Of a stretch of 64,000 nucleotides of DNA, positions 33,026-41,874 are shown in pieces (the first letter of the stretch is position 1; every line of letters begins with the position of its first letter). The notes under the pieces were generated by a model. That model searched no databases, was not told the origin of the DNA, and saw nothing but the letters and a program-made list of their open reading frames with translations. Position numbers and translations under genes: made by a program. Source of the DNA: Myxococcales bacterium (GTDB lineage Bacteria; Myxococcota_A; Polyangia; Polyangiales; Polyangiaceae); the NCBI GenBank assembly GCA_016720545.1, contig JADKKK010000012.1, positions 62,001 to 126,000 of the forward strand. The letters run 5' to 3'.

Positions 33026-34114
33026 ATGAGCGGTACTTCGTTCAATGCCATTCTCGGGATTGCCTTCTTGGTGCTGGGGTTCGCCTCGGTCTTCCTCATG
33101 TTTCACCTGTGGGGCTATCCCTTCGACAAGGCGACCCGCACGAGCGCTGCACCGAAGTGGGCCATGTACCTGCACCGGGGGATCGGCTTCGCCTACGTCA
33201 TCGTCTACGTGGTGATGATGACTCGCATGGTGCCGCGGCTCTTCACCTACCAGGTGGAGTTCCCCGCTCGCACGGTGGTGCACATCATCATGGGGCTCAT
33301 CATTGGCCTCATCCTCCTGCTCAAGATTTCCATCATTCGCTTCTTCCGGCACCTCGAGGAGTGGATGCCGTTCCTCGGCACCGGGCTGCTCGCGTGCACC
33401 GTCGTTCTGCTCGGTCTGTCGCTACCCTTCAGCTTCAAAGACCGTGTGCTGGCGAAGAAGGCGCGTGGTGGCGACGTGTTCAGCGCGGCGAGCCTCGACC
33501 ACGTGAAGAAGGTGCTCCCGCTGGCCGAGCTCCCGAAGGAGGCGCCGCTCGACAAGCTCGCCACGGCGACCGAGCTCAAGCGCGGTCGCGAGGTGATGGT
33601 GACTCAGTGCGTGGAGTGCCACGACATGAAGACCATCCTCGCGAAGCCTCGCTCGCCGCAGGACTGGACCCACACGGTCGAGCGCATGGGCGAGAAGCCC
33701 GCGCTGTCGGCGCCTATCACCGAGCAGGACCAGTGGGCGGTGACCGCGTACCTCATCGCCATTTCGCCCGATCTGCAGGCGTCGGCCCAGAAGAAGCGCC
33801 AGCAGGAGCAGGAGAAGAAGAAGGCGAAGGCGGCCGCCGTGGCAGCGCTCGCTGCGGCGGGCGACGTCGAGGCGAAGGCGGCGACGGAGGTGAAGCCGCT
33901 GCTCGAGAAGCACTGCACGCAGTGCCACGAGGTCACCGAGCTCGATGAGAAGCCCCCGACGAACGCGAAGCAGGTCGACTCGCTCATCGGTCGCATGGTC
34001 GACAACGGCCTCGAGGCTCCCGACGCCGACATCAAGGTGATCCGTGCCTACCTGCTCAAGACCTACGGCAAGGGGGTCGCGAAAGACCCGAAGGAAGCCG
34101 ACGACGACAAGTGA
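33026..34114 (+). CDS. Membrane cytochrome: four-helix module with two c-type haem domains
   Basis: The 362-residue protein has four membrane helices in its first 136 residues, with histidines at 27 (F-H-L-W-G), 50 (L-H-R-G-I-G), 86 (V-V-H-I-I) and 109 (F-R-H-L), a layout able to bind b-type haem. Two class I-like domains follow with haem sites C195-V-E-C-H and C297-T-Q-C-H, joined by a charged K/E/A-rich helix (255-275). It is probably the quinone-facing membrane partner of the two lipoproteins upstream, though the b-haem ligands are inferred. ATG 33026 has G-G-G-G-A-G-A upstream as ribosome site. Confidence 0.82.
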   Translation: MSGTSFNAILGIAFLVLGFASVFLMFHLWGYPFDKATRTSAAPKWAMYLHRGIGFAYVIVYVVMMTRMVPRLFTYQVEFPARTVVHIIMGLIIGLILLLKISIIRFFRHLEEWMPFLGTGLLACTVVLLGLSLPFSFKDRVLAKKARGGDVFSAASLDHVKKVLPLAELPKEAPLDKLATATELKRGREVMVTQCVECHDMKTILAKPRSPQDWTHTVERMGEKPALSAPITEQDQWAVTAYLIAISPDLQASAQKKRQQEQEKKKAKAAAVAALAAAGDVEAKAATEVKPLLEKHCTQCHEVTELDEKPPTNAKQVDSLIGRMVDNGLEAPDADIKVIRAYLLKTYGKGVAKDPKEADDDK

Positions 34115-34134
34115 GGCCCCGGACGAGGCTGGGG

Positions 34135-34140
34135 TATAAC
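34135..34140 (+). promoter_or_regulatory. -10-like TATAAC before the FG-GAP-like lipoprotein
   Basis: TATAAC ends eight bases before ATG 34149 and 21 bases after the cytochrome cassette, suggesting an independent transcript. Confidence 0.45.
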
Positions 34141-34148
34141 CGCGCGAA

Positions 34149-36038
34149 ATGACGGATGACCCCGCACGCTCGCGCCCGGAGCGCCACACGCGCGCGCGTC
34201 GATCTGCCCGGCGCGTGACGGCGCGCGAGCTCGCCACCCTCGCGCTCGCGCTCGCGGGGGCTGGCTGCAAGGGCTGCCGCAACGACCACCCCTACGTGCC
34301 TTACGCGATCGACTCCGCGCCGTCGGGGGCGCTCCCGAGCGTCGACGCGACGCCTGTCGTCCCGCCCCCGCCGCCGACTGGCGACACTGGCGACGCCACG
34401 CCGGTCGCCCCGCCCCACACCTCCGTGTGGCAGCACGCGGGGCTCCGCCTCGAGGCGCCGCCGGGCCAGTCGTTCGAGCGCGGGCTCTTCGCGGACCTCG
34501 ACGGCGATGGACGCCTCGACGCTCTGTGCGTCCTGCGCGTCGACGCCTCGCCGCGCGCGTTCGAGGTGCGCTGGTACCGCGGCGGCGAGGCCGACTCCAC
34601 CCGCGTGCACGCGACCGAGCTCGCGACCCTCCCCGACAGCCCCGGGGCGCACGTGGTCACACGGGTCGGCGCGCGCTCGGCGCTGGTCGAGGTCGGCACC
34701 GCTCCTGCCGCGGCGTTCGCTGAGACGCGCGCCTTCGTGCTCGTGGAAGTGGACCCCGCGCCGGGCCGCCCGTCCATGGCGCGTGCCCGCCTCTCGTTCG
34801 TCGTGACCGATCCGCCGCGCGCACCGCGGCTCACCATCACGCCCGACAGCGCCGATCGCGACGGCGATCGCGTGGCCGATCTGACGCTCAAAGTCTCGGT
34901 GGCCGACGAAGGGGGACCGCTCGACGCGACGCTGGCGTTCTTCGACCGGCCCGCGGGGCTCGCCGCCGATCCCGACGAGCCTCGCTCCTCGCTCGCGGCG
35001 CACGCGGCGGCCGCGCTGAAGGCCGCGCGGGGGGCGCGCGCGAGGGACGCGCCTGAGGCAGAGCGGCGCGTCACCCGGGCGAGCGCGGTCGCGAGGGCGG
35101 TCTGCCCCGAGCTCGCGGGCGCCCGGCTGTCGGGGTTCATGGGGGTCGCTGCGCCGCGGTGCGCCGGAGCGCCCTTCTTAGAGGACCTCGCGCTGGCCGA
35201 GGTGCGCGCGCGCGTGGTGGCGGGCGGACCGTTCGCGACGGTGGCGGCGATGACGCGATGGCGGGGTCCGCTGGTTGGGCGATCGAAGGAGAAGCTCCGT
35301 GAGGCCGAGCGCGCGGTCGACCTCGCCGCTCCGCCGGTCGCGCCGCGGTCGGTGCGAGTCCTCCGCGCGGCACCCCGCGTGCCGAAGCGCCACGTGCCGT
35401 CGTTCGGGCCTCTCTCGTTCGCGTCGCCCACCCAGCTCGACGTCGTCACCGAAGACGGGGTCGTTCGCGCCGATCTTGCGGCGGGCACAGAGGCGGAGAG
35501 CCCGGCGCCCGCGTGGCCACCCGCCGTGCGCTCTCCGGGCAACGGCGTCCTCGTCGAGGTGTATGACGCGTGCAGGGGCGGTCCCCCGATCGCCACGTTC
35601 GCTCCCCCGGAGGGCGACAGCGACCCGCGCGAGGTCGTGGTGCCCTTGCCCGTCGCGCTGGCGCCGCCGTGCGGAGCGACGCGCGGCGAGCCCGTCCCGG
35701 TCGCTCCGGTGGCGTGGGGGCCTCGAGGCCTCGAGGCCTTCGTGGCGGGTCAGCCGGTGCTCTTCGAGGCGGGCCTCGCGCGCGCGCTCGTCCTGGACGC
35801 GCCGCTCGATCAGCCCGCCCCGCGCGGCTCGGCCCGATCGCCCGACGGTCGCTGGGTGGTCCTGGGGACGGCCCTCGGCGTCGTGGTCGCCGGCCCCGGC
35901 GGTGCCCGTCGGCTGCAGAGCGCGAGCGAGCCGAGCCTCTCGCGTCTCGTCGCCTGCGCGGTCAACGACGGCGGCACGAGGGTCGCGTGCCTCGACGGCG
36001 CGAGGGTGGTCGTGGCAGAGCTCGACCCTGCGCCTTGA
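34149..36038 (+). CDS. Lipoprotein with an FG-GAP/VCBS-like region
   Basis: The 629-residue product has a basic start, a lipobox A-G-A-G-C-K-G-C-R and a Pro/Asp/Thr-rich linker. Near residues 105-125 it has F-A-D-L-D-G-D-G-R-L-D-A-L, and near 235 D-R-D-G-D-R-V-A-D-L, both calcium-binding loops as in FG-GAP or VCBS repeats. A helical stretch and a C-terminal beta-rich part (about 380-629) of the beta-propeller type follow, ending in L-D-G-A-R-V-V-V-A-E-L. No catalytic site is visible. It is likely a surface protein of unknown role. Confidence 0.65.
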   Translation: MTDDPARSRPERHTRARRSARRVTARELATLALALAGAGCKGCRNDHPYVPYAIDSAPSGALPSVDATPVVPPPPPTGDTGDATPVAPPHTSVWQHAGLRLEAPPGQSFERGLFADLDGDGRLDALCVLRVDASPRAFEVRWYRGGEADSTRVHATELATLPDSPGAHVVTRVGARSALVEVGTAPAAAFAETRAFVLVEVDPAPGRPSMARARLSFVVTDPPRAPRLTITPDSADRDGDRVADLTLKVSVADEGGPLDATLAFFDRPAGLAADPDEPRSSLAAHAAAALKAARGARARDAPEAERRVTRASAVARAVCPELAGARLSGFMGVAAPRCAGAPFLEDLALAEVRARVVAGGPFATVAAMTRWRGPLVGRSKEKLREAERAVDLAAPPVAPRSVRVLRAAPRVPKRHVPSFGPLSFASPTQLDVVTEDGVVRADLAAGTEAESPAPAWPPAVRSPGNGVLVEVYDACRGGPPIATFAPPEGDSDPREVVVPLPVALAPPCGATRGEPVPVAPVAWGPRGLEAFVAGQPVLFEAGLARALVLDAPLDQPAPRGSARSPDGRWVVLGTALGVVVAGPGGARRLQSASEPSLSRLVACAVNDGGTRVACLDGARVVVAELDPAP

Positions 36039-36051
36039 CGCCGCTCCGCGC

Positions 36052-36489
36052 TCAGCTCTCGGGCGTTCCCACGACCAAGTCGACGACCCGCTCCACGGTC
36101 ACCGTGCGGCACGCCCGCCCCTCGCACACCACCGCCCGAACGCGCAGCGCCAGCGGCCCACGCCCGCGCGTTCGTGCGGCGAGGGCGAAGGCGAAGCGGG
36201 CGCCGGTGGGCCCGAGCTCGACCGGCGTGAGCCGGCCGCGGAGGGGCGTCGCGAACGCGGGGGCGGCGCTCACGACCGCGTCCGCCCACTCGAGGGTCTC
36301 GCGTCGTGCCGTGAGCGGCGTGACCGTCAGCGTGCACCGGATGCGCCCGGGCTCGGCGCTCCGCTCGCAGGACGCGGCAGCCTCCAGCGCCTCCGGGGCG
36401 GCCGCGCCGCCCGCGCTCGGAGCGCAAAGCGGGATCGCCGCCGACGCCGCCAGCGTAAGCGCGACCCGATGTGCTAAGCGGGAGCCCAT
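36052..36489 (-). CDS. Secreted protein, about 145 residues, function unknown
   Basis: From ATG 36489 the product has a signal peptide (M-G-S-R-L-A-H-R, core V-A-L-T-L-A-A-S-A-A-I, cleavage after A-G-G-A or nearby) and a mature part of about 110 residues with four cysteines (A-S-C-E-R-S, R-I-R-C-T-L, V-V-C-E-G, A-C-R-T-V) and beta-strand rhythm. I recognise no family. The start codon shares two bases with that of the divergent gene at 36488 (C-C-A-T-G-G). The upstream part of the long frame is not credible because it lies inside that other gene. Confidence 0.55.
   Translation of the reverse strand: MGSRLAHRVALTLAASAAIPLCAPSAGGAAAPEALEAAASCERSAEPGRIRCTLTVTPLTARRETLEWADAVVSAAPAFATPLRGRLTPVELGPTGARFAFALAARTRGRGPLALRVRAVVCEGRACRTVTVERVVDLVVGTPES
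36475..36480 (+). promoter_or_regulatory. -10-like TAAGCG before the lipoprotein at 36488
   Basis: TAAGCG ends seven bases before ATG 36488 and lies inside the 5' coding part of the divergent gene. Confidence 0.35.
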
Positions 36490-37102
36490 GGTGCCGGGTC
36501 TGAAGCTACTCTCTGTCCTTTCGGCTGTCGCCCTCGGCTGCGCAGGGGCGACGCTCGCCGCGTGCGACACGCCCAAGGCCACCCCCGACGCGGCGCCTGC
36601 CCCGTCCACCACGGCGAGCGCGCCCGCGTCCGCCTCGGCGTCGGCCGCTCCGTCTTACCCCATGCCCGAGCGTCCGGTCCCTAAGACGAGCCCGACGGTC
36701 GGCGCGGGCATGCCCGACGAAGTGCAGCTCAAGGCCATCTCGTACATGGCCGCCATGCGCGCGCCTCACCCGGACGACGCGCCCATCGACGAGGCCTTCG
36801 CGAAGGACCTCCAGCGGAAGCTCGGCCCCATCGTGCTCTCGATGGACACGGGCCACGAGAGGGCGAAGCTGAACCGTGTCGAGCTCGTCGCGGCGGGGCG
36901 CCAAATCGACCTGCTCATGTCGGCCGGCTGCGCTGCCGAGACCCCCACGCGGGCGGCGGTGCAGCGGGCGGGGGTCTCGTACGCCGCGCTCTTGTCGCAC
37001 GGGGTGCTCGTGATTCGCTGCAACGACAGCCGAACTCAATGTTTGCAGAGTACACGCGATACGACCGACGTGCTCTGCACGACGGCCCCGCGGCACAAGT
37101 GA
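36488..37102 (+). CDS. Small lipoprotein, function unknown
   Basis: The 204-residue product starts M-V-P-G-L-K-L-L-S and has a hydrophobic core ending in the lipobox T-L-A-A-C-D, followed by a Pro/Ala/Ser-rich linker of about 30 residues. The remaining helical domain has M-P-D-E-V-Q-L-K-A-I-S-Y-M, D-T-G-H-E-R-A-K-L-N and three cysteines late in the chain. I recognise no family. It is divergent from, and overlaps by start codon with, the secreted protein on the minus strand, and is followed 25 bases later by the SNF2 gene. Confidence 0.6.
   Translation: MVPGLKLLSVLSAVALGCAGATLAACDTPKATPDAAPAPSTTASAPASASASAAPSYPMPERPVPKTSPTVGAGMPDEVQLKAISYMAAMRAPHPDDAPIDEAFAKDLQRKLGPIVLSMDTGHERAKLNRVELVAAGRQIDLLMSAGCAAETPTRAAVQRAGVSYAALLSHGVLVIRCNDSRTQCLQSTRDTTDVLCTTAPRHK
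36503..36508 (-). promoter_or_regulatory. -10-like TAGCTT before the secreted protein at 36489
   Basis: On the minus strand TAGCTT ends 13 bases before ATG 36489 and lies inside the signal-peptide codons of the divergent lipoprotein gene. Confidence 0.35.
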
Positions 37103-37127
37103 GGCCGTCGTCGAAGGTCACGCGCAC

Positions 37128-40048
37128 ATGAGCACGTTCCTCGAGGCGGTCCGCAAGGCGAGCCTGCCCGGCGTCTGGTCGCAGGGCGTCAAGCTCGCGC
37201 GCGCCGGCGCGGTGTCGATCGACGCTCGCGACGGCGCCGACACGACCTACCGCGTCCGTGTCACCGACGCCCCGGTGGCGCCGACGGTGACCCTGTACGT
37301 GCTCGAGGGCGAGTGGACCTGCGACTGCGGCGGAAAGGTCGACCCCTGCCAGCACGTCGCCGCGTGCGCGATCGCGGACGCGCAGGGCCTGACCTCGCCG
37401 GCCGACCCGGGGGCGAGCTCCGCCACAGCCCCCGCGCCCGCGGGCCCGTCGCGCCTCGCGTACCAGCTCGGTCGCCGCGGGGGCACGCTGCTGTTCGAGC
37501 GCCTCGTCGTCGCACCCGACGGCCAGGAGACCGAGCTCGAAGGCTCCGTGGCCACCCGCGTCACGCGTCGCGGCGATCTCCTGCCCTCCCACGACGACCT
37601 CGCGCTCGATCGCGTGGCCCAGGGCTTCTTCCGCGGCGTGGTGCCCGTGGTCAAGGTGCCGCAGCTGCTCGAGCTGCTCGAGTCGGCCAAGGACGTGCGC
37701 CTCGACGGCCACCCGGTGCGCACGAGCCGCGCCCCGTCTCTCCAGTAGTCAAGCTAGTTGACGGAAAAGACGGCGGCGTCGACGTGCTCGTCGAGGCGGC
37801 GCGCGGCGTCTCCGAGGTCGTGGCGTGCGGCCTCGTGCGCCTAGGCGACACGCTGCGCCCGCTGCGCGAGATGGCCCTCACCGGCGAGCGCCTGGAGCTG
37901 CTCCCGCAGCGCAAGCACTTCGCGGCCGCCGATCTCGCGACGCTCGCGGGAGAGGTGCTGCCAGCCCTCGAGGCGAGGCTCGACGTGCGGGTCCGCACGA
38001 CGCGCGTGCCAGGGCGCACGTCGGCGCGCGTGCGCCCGCGCCTGCTCTTCGAGCTCTCGCAGGGCTTCCACGCGATCTCCGTGCTGCCGCTCATCGTCTA
38101 CGGCGATCCGCCCGCTGCGCGGGTCGACGGCGACCGGCTCGTGCACCTCGGCGGACCGGTGCCGGCGCGAGACATCCCGCGCGAGCGTACCCTCGCGGTC
38201 GAGCTCCGCGAGCGCCTCTCTCTCTCCGTGGGGCGTCGGGTCGACTACGAGGGCAAAGAAGCCCTCCGCTTCGCCGAGCGCCTGCGTGGGTTCGGCGACG
38301 AGGTCGACGATCCCGAGGCGCTCCTCGGTCACGCGGCGCTCGTCCCGCAGGTCGAGATCACGGGCGACGACCTCGACGTGCGGTTCGAGTCCGAGGGAGG
38401 TGGCCCCACGGTGCGGCGGGCGAGCGTGCTCGCCGTGCTCCGCGCGTGGGAGGACGGCTTCGACGTCGTGCCGCTCGACGGAGGCGGGTTCGCTCCGTTG
38501 CCGGCGACCTGGCTCTCGAAGCACGGCGCGCTGCTCGCGGAGCTGATGGAAGCGCGCCGCGACGACGGCACGCTCTCCAAGGTGGCCATCCCCACGCTCG
38601 CGCGGCTGTGCGAGAGCCTCGACCACCCCGCGCCGCCCGGGTTCTCGGCGCTAGCGCCGCTGGTCGAGGGCTTCACGGGCCTCTCGGCCCCGGAGCTCCC
38701 CGCCGACCTCACCGGCACGCTGCGGCCCTACCAGCTCGAGGGCGTCGCGTGGCTCGCCTTCCTGCAGACCGCCGAGCTCGGGGCGATCCTCGCCGACGAC
38801 ATGGGCCTCGGCAAGACCCTCCAGACCCTCGCCGCGGTGAAGGGGCGCACCCTCGTGGTGTGCCCCACCAGCGTGCTCTTCAACTGGGCGGCGGAGATCG
38901 CCCGCTTCCGCCCGGGCCTACGGGTGAGCACCTACCACGGGCCGCGCCGCGTCCTCGATCCCGCCGCCGACATCACGCTCACCACCTACGGCACGGCCCG
39001 CACGGACACCGGCCCACTCTCGGCGAGCCCTTGGGACGCGCTCGTCCTCGACGAGGCCCAGGCCATCAAGAACCCCGACAGCCAGACCGCCCGCGCGGTC
39101 TACACGTTGCCCGCGCGCTTCCGTGTGGCCCTCTCCGGCACCCCGGTCGAGAACCGCCTCGAGGAGCTCTACAGCCTCGCGCACTTCACGAACCCGGGCC
39201 TCCTCGGCGGGCTCTCCGACTTCCGCGTCCGCTACGTCCAGCCCATCAACGAGGGCGACGAGTCGGTGGTCGCGAAGCTCCGCGCAAAGATCCGACCTTT
39301 TCTGCTGCGGCGGAAGAAGTCCGAGGTCGCCCGCGACCTCCCCCCGCGCACCGATCACCTGCTCTACGTCGAGCTCGACGAGCGCGAGCGCACCCTCTAC
39401 GACGCCGTGCGCGCCGCGACGAAACGCGACCTGGTCGCGCGCCTCGGCGAGGGGCTCTCGGTCATGGAGGCCCTGGAGGCGCTCTTGCGGCTACGCCAGG
39501 CCTCGTGCCACTCGGGCCTCCTCCCCGGGCACTCGGCCCCCACGTCTTCGAAGCTCGAGCGGCTCGTGGAGGAGCTCACGACGCTCGCCGCCGAGGGCCA
39601 CCGGGCCCTCGTGTTCTCCCAGTGGACCTCGCTCCTCGATCGCGTCGAGCCCGTGCTCGCGCGCGCGGGGCTCACCGCCCTCCGCCTCGACGGGTCCACG
39701 CGCGATCGCGAGGGCGTCGTGCGAGGCTTCCAGCGCGACGACGGCCCGAACGTGCTGCTCCTCTCGCTGAAGGCCGGCGGCACCGGCCTGAACCTCACGG
39801 CGGCCGATCACGTGTTCCTGCTCGACCCCTGGTGGAACCCGGCGGTGGAAGATCAGGCGGCCGATCGCGCCCACCGCATCGGCCAAGACAAGCCCGTGTT
39901 CGTCCATCGCCTCGTCGCCAAGGACACCGTGGAGGAGCGCATCCTCGTCCTCCAGGAGAAGAAGCGCGCGCTCGCCGAGGCCGCCATCGGCGACGGCGGC
40001 GCCGGGATGGCGCTCACGCGCGCAGATCTCCTCGCGCTGCTCGAGTGA
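37128..40048 (+). CDS. SWIM zinc-finger SNF2-family helicase/ATPase, with a one-base frameshift
   Basis: The protein of about 970 residues has an N-terminal SWIM zinc finger (W-T-C-D-C-G-G ... C-Q-H near residue 65) and, after a family-specific region, a SNF2 ATPase: L-A-D-D-M-G-L-G-K-T (Walker A), D-E-A-Q-A-I-K-N (box II), S-G-T-P-V-E-N-R, then L-L-S-L-K-A-G-G-T-G-L-N-L and H-R-I-G-Q-D-K-P in the C-terminal half. Such bacterial SWIM-SNF2 proteins remodel or translocate on DNA-protein complexes; the cellular role is poorly known. The first part runs 37128-37736 in one frame and continues in another. Adding one C in the CCCC run 37732-37735 restores ...S-R-A-P-V-S-P-V-V-K, so the break looks like a homopolymer error. 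Confidence 0.88.
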
Positions 40049-40093
40049 AGCGCTGCGTGCGCGGCCCGGGCACGCGCGAGGTCGCTCGCCGCG

Positions 40094-40819
40094 CTATGCG
40101 ACCTGCGTCGTGTCCGTCGTGAGGAGCCTGTAGGCCTCGGCGGCGGCCGCGAAACGCCGCGCGAGCTCGCGCCGCTCGTCGCTCGAGCTGGACGGGTGCA
40201 GATCGGGATGGGTCCGTCGCACGAGGTCCCTGTACGCCCGCTTGATCTCGGCGGCGTCCGCGAACGCCGTGACCCCGAGCGTGCGCCGCGCGGCCTGCTC
40301 GGCCAGCGTCGAGGGCGACGCGCCACGGTCCGCAGCGGCGGGCGCGCCGTCCCGTCGTCGCCTTCGCCCGTGCAGAAAGTGCTCCGGCTCGAGCGGCTCC
40401 GCGAGCGCCTCGCGTGGCGCGCGGACCGCGACGCGAAACCGGACGGCGCAGTCCGACAGGCGCTCCAGCGCCTCGAGCCGCTGCCCGAGCTGCGCGCGGA
40501 GCGCTCGCCCCACGACAGAGGGCGCGATGCGGAAGTCGTCGACCAGCACCTGGCCGTGCAGGCGCCGCTGGGCGAGCGCGCGCAGGAGCGAGCGGCGGAG
40601 CACCTCGTCGTCGAGCTCGGCCTCGCGCCGCAAGACCTCCGCGAGGGTGGGGGAGGAGCGGTCGAGCTCCACCGCCGTCACGAGGCCATCGGCGAGGAAC
40701 ACGCGGTGCGTTCGCCCACCTCGCTCCACGATCTCGAGGGAGCCCCGCGCCGCCGCGCGGTGGAGGGCGCCCAGGAGATCCCCGAGGGTCGTCGCCGCCA
40801 GTCGCCCAGGGAGCTGCAT
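40094..40819 (-). CDS. DUF4388-like/J-domain fusion protein
   Basis: The 241-residue product starts with a domain resembling DUF4388 (T-L-G-D-L-L-G-A-L-H-R, G-S-L-E-I-V-E, R-V-F-L-A-D-G-L-V-T-A-V-E), common in Myxococcota and other Deltaproteobacteria. It ends with a J domain of about 65 residues containing A-Y-R-D-L-V-R-R-T-H-P-D, the HPD motif that stimulates Hsp70 ATPase. An arginine-rich linker joins them. It may bring DnaK to a specific partner. The ATG at 40819 follows TAACTG by seven bases. It converges on the SNF2 gene. Confidence 0.75.
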   Translation of the reverse strand: MQLPGRLAATTLGDLLGALHRAAARGSLEIVERGGRTHRVFLADGLVTAVELDRSSPTLAEVLRREAELDDEVLRRSLLRALAQRRLHGQVLVDDFRIAPSVVGRALRAQLGQRLEALERLSDCAVRFRVAVRAPREALAEPLEPEHFLHGRRRRRDGAPAAADRGASPSTLAEQAARRTLGVTAFADAAEIKRAYRDLVRRTHPDLHPSSSSDERRELARRFAAAAEAYRLLTTDTTQVA

Positions 40820-40826
40820 GCCGCAG

Positions 40827-40832
40827 CAGTTA
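40827..40832 (-). promoter_or_regulatory. -10-like TAACTG of the J-domain gene
   Basis: TAACTG on the minus strand ends seven bases before ATG 40819. Confidence 0.35.
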
Positions 40833-40882
40833 GCGGTAGGCAGCGCGCCGGGCCAAGTTCGGCGGCCCCGCGGCGGCCCATC

Positions 40883-41746
40883 CTAGTGCAAAAGCTCTAG
40901 CGATTTCAGGTAGATATGACCCTCCGCGGCGTAGCGCGAGTCGGGGAAGCGGCGCAGCATCGTGCGCCAGGTGTTCTTCGCGTCGTTCCACGCCTCGATG
41001 TCGGTCTGCGAGCCCGCCAGGAAATACAGGGCGTCGTCGCACACCTCGCGGTTGACGGTGTTGTCGGCGAGGGCCGTGAGGATCGGGATCGCGTCCTTGT
41101 GGCGCCCGAGGCCGCGGTACGCCTGCGCGAGGCCGAGGCGCACGCTCGGGCCGATGGAGGAGTCGTCTTTCAGGCGCAGCGACTCCTCGAAGGCGCTCGC
41201 CGCCTCCTGCCAGCGCTTGGCCTTCAGCTTCTCGAGCCCGTGCGTGTACACCTGCGCGGCGAGCTCGTTCTTCGCGCGGTCCGCGGCGTCGGCGAAGATG
41301 GCCTGCTCGGCGCGGCTGATCGGCTCCTTCTTGATGGCCTCGTAGCCCTCGACGAGCTCCTGCCGTTTGTTGTTCTTCACGAGCTCGTAATACTGCGCGG
41401 CCTTCGCCTCGGCGCGCAGGCGGTCCTCCTCGCGCTTCTGGGCCTCGCGCACCTCCTTGCGCAGCCGGTCGTTCTCTTGCTGCCGGGTGTCGGTCTCGGC
41501 GCGGATCTGGTCGACGCGCGCGTCCCACGCCACCTTCAGGGCCGCGAACACCACGAACACGAAGACCACGTAGGCCGTGGCGCTGTTCCAGGAGAGCTTG
41601 CGCTCGTAGCTCTGCTGCCGCTTGGCGATCGACTTGACGTCGGCGCTGAGGGCGTTCGTCAGGTTGTTGGTCTTGATGACGAGGCCGCGCGACTCGATGA
41701 TCTCGCGCTTGATCTCGCGCAGCTCCTCGTCGGTCTCGTGCAGCAT
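40883..41746 (-). CDS. Membrane-anchored tetratricopeptide-repeat protein
   Basis: The 287-residue product has a soluble charged N terminus with coiled-coil character (E-L-R-E-I-K-R-E-I-I), one membrane segment at about 57-73 (A-Y-V-V-F-V-F-V-V-F-A-A-L), a second charged coiled coil (R-K-E-V-R-E-A-Q-K-R-E-E-D) and TPR-like repeats (W-Q-E-A-A-S-A-F-E-E-S-L, L-A-Q-A-Y-R-G-L-G-R-H-K-D-A, W-N-D-A-K-N-T-W-R-T-M). It resembles YbgF/BamD-style tetratricopeptide proteins but is not a recognised member. ATG 41746 is used because TAGGAC ends seven bases upstream; the longer frame adds 21 unlikely residues. Confidence 0.7.
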   Translation of the reverse strand: MLHETDEELREIKREIIESRGLVIKTNNLTNALSADVKSIAKRQQSYERKLSWNSATAYVVFVFVVFAALKVAWDARVDQIRAETDTRQQENDRLRKEVREAQKREEDRLRAEAKAAQYYELVKNNKRQELVEGYEAIKKEPISRAEQAIFADAADRAKNELAAQVYTHGLEKLKAKRWQEAASAFEESLRLKDDSSIGPSVRLGLAQAYRGLGRHKDAIPILTALADNTVNREVCDDALYFLAGSQTDIEAWNDAKNTWRTMLRRFPDSRYAAEGHIYLKSLELLH

Positions 41747-41753
41747 CGCGGTG

Positions 41754-41759
41754 GTCCTA
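41754..41759 (-). promoter_or_regulatory. -10-like TAGGAC of the TPR gene
   Basis: TAGGAC on the minus strand ends seven bases before ATG 41746; TATTAG three bases upstream is an alternative reading. Confidence 0.4.
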
Positions 41760-41858
41760 ATACACCGCTTCGCGGTGTCCACAGCCTTCGCCGTTGCGCG
41801 CGCAGCCACCGCTGCGCCGATTTCGCCGATGGCGTTTGCCGCTCGGTGGGCGGCGTGC

Positions 41859-41864
41859 TACCTC
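41859..41864 (+). promoter_or_regulatory. -10-like TACCTC of efp
   Basis: TACCTC ends 10 bases before efp ATG 41875. Confidence 0.35.
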
Positions 41865-41874
41865 CCGGCCCCGC

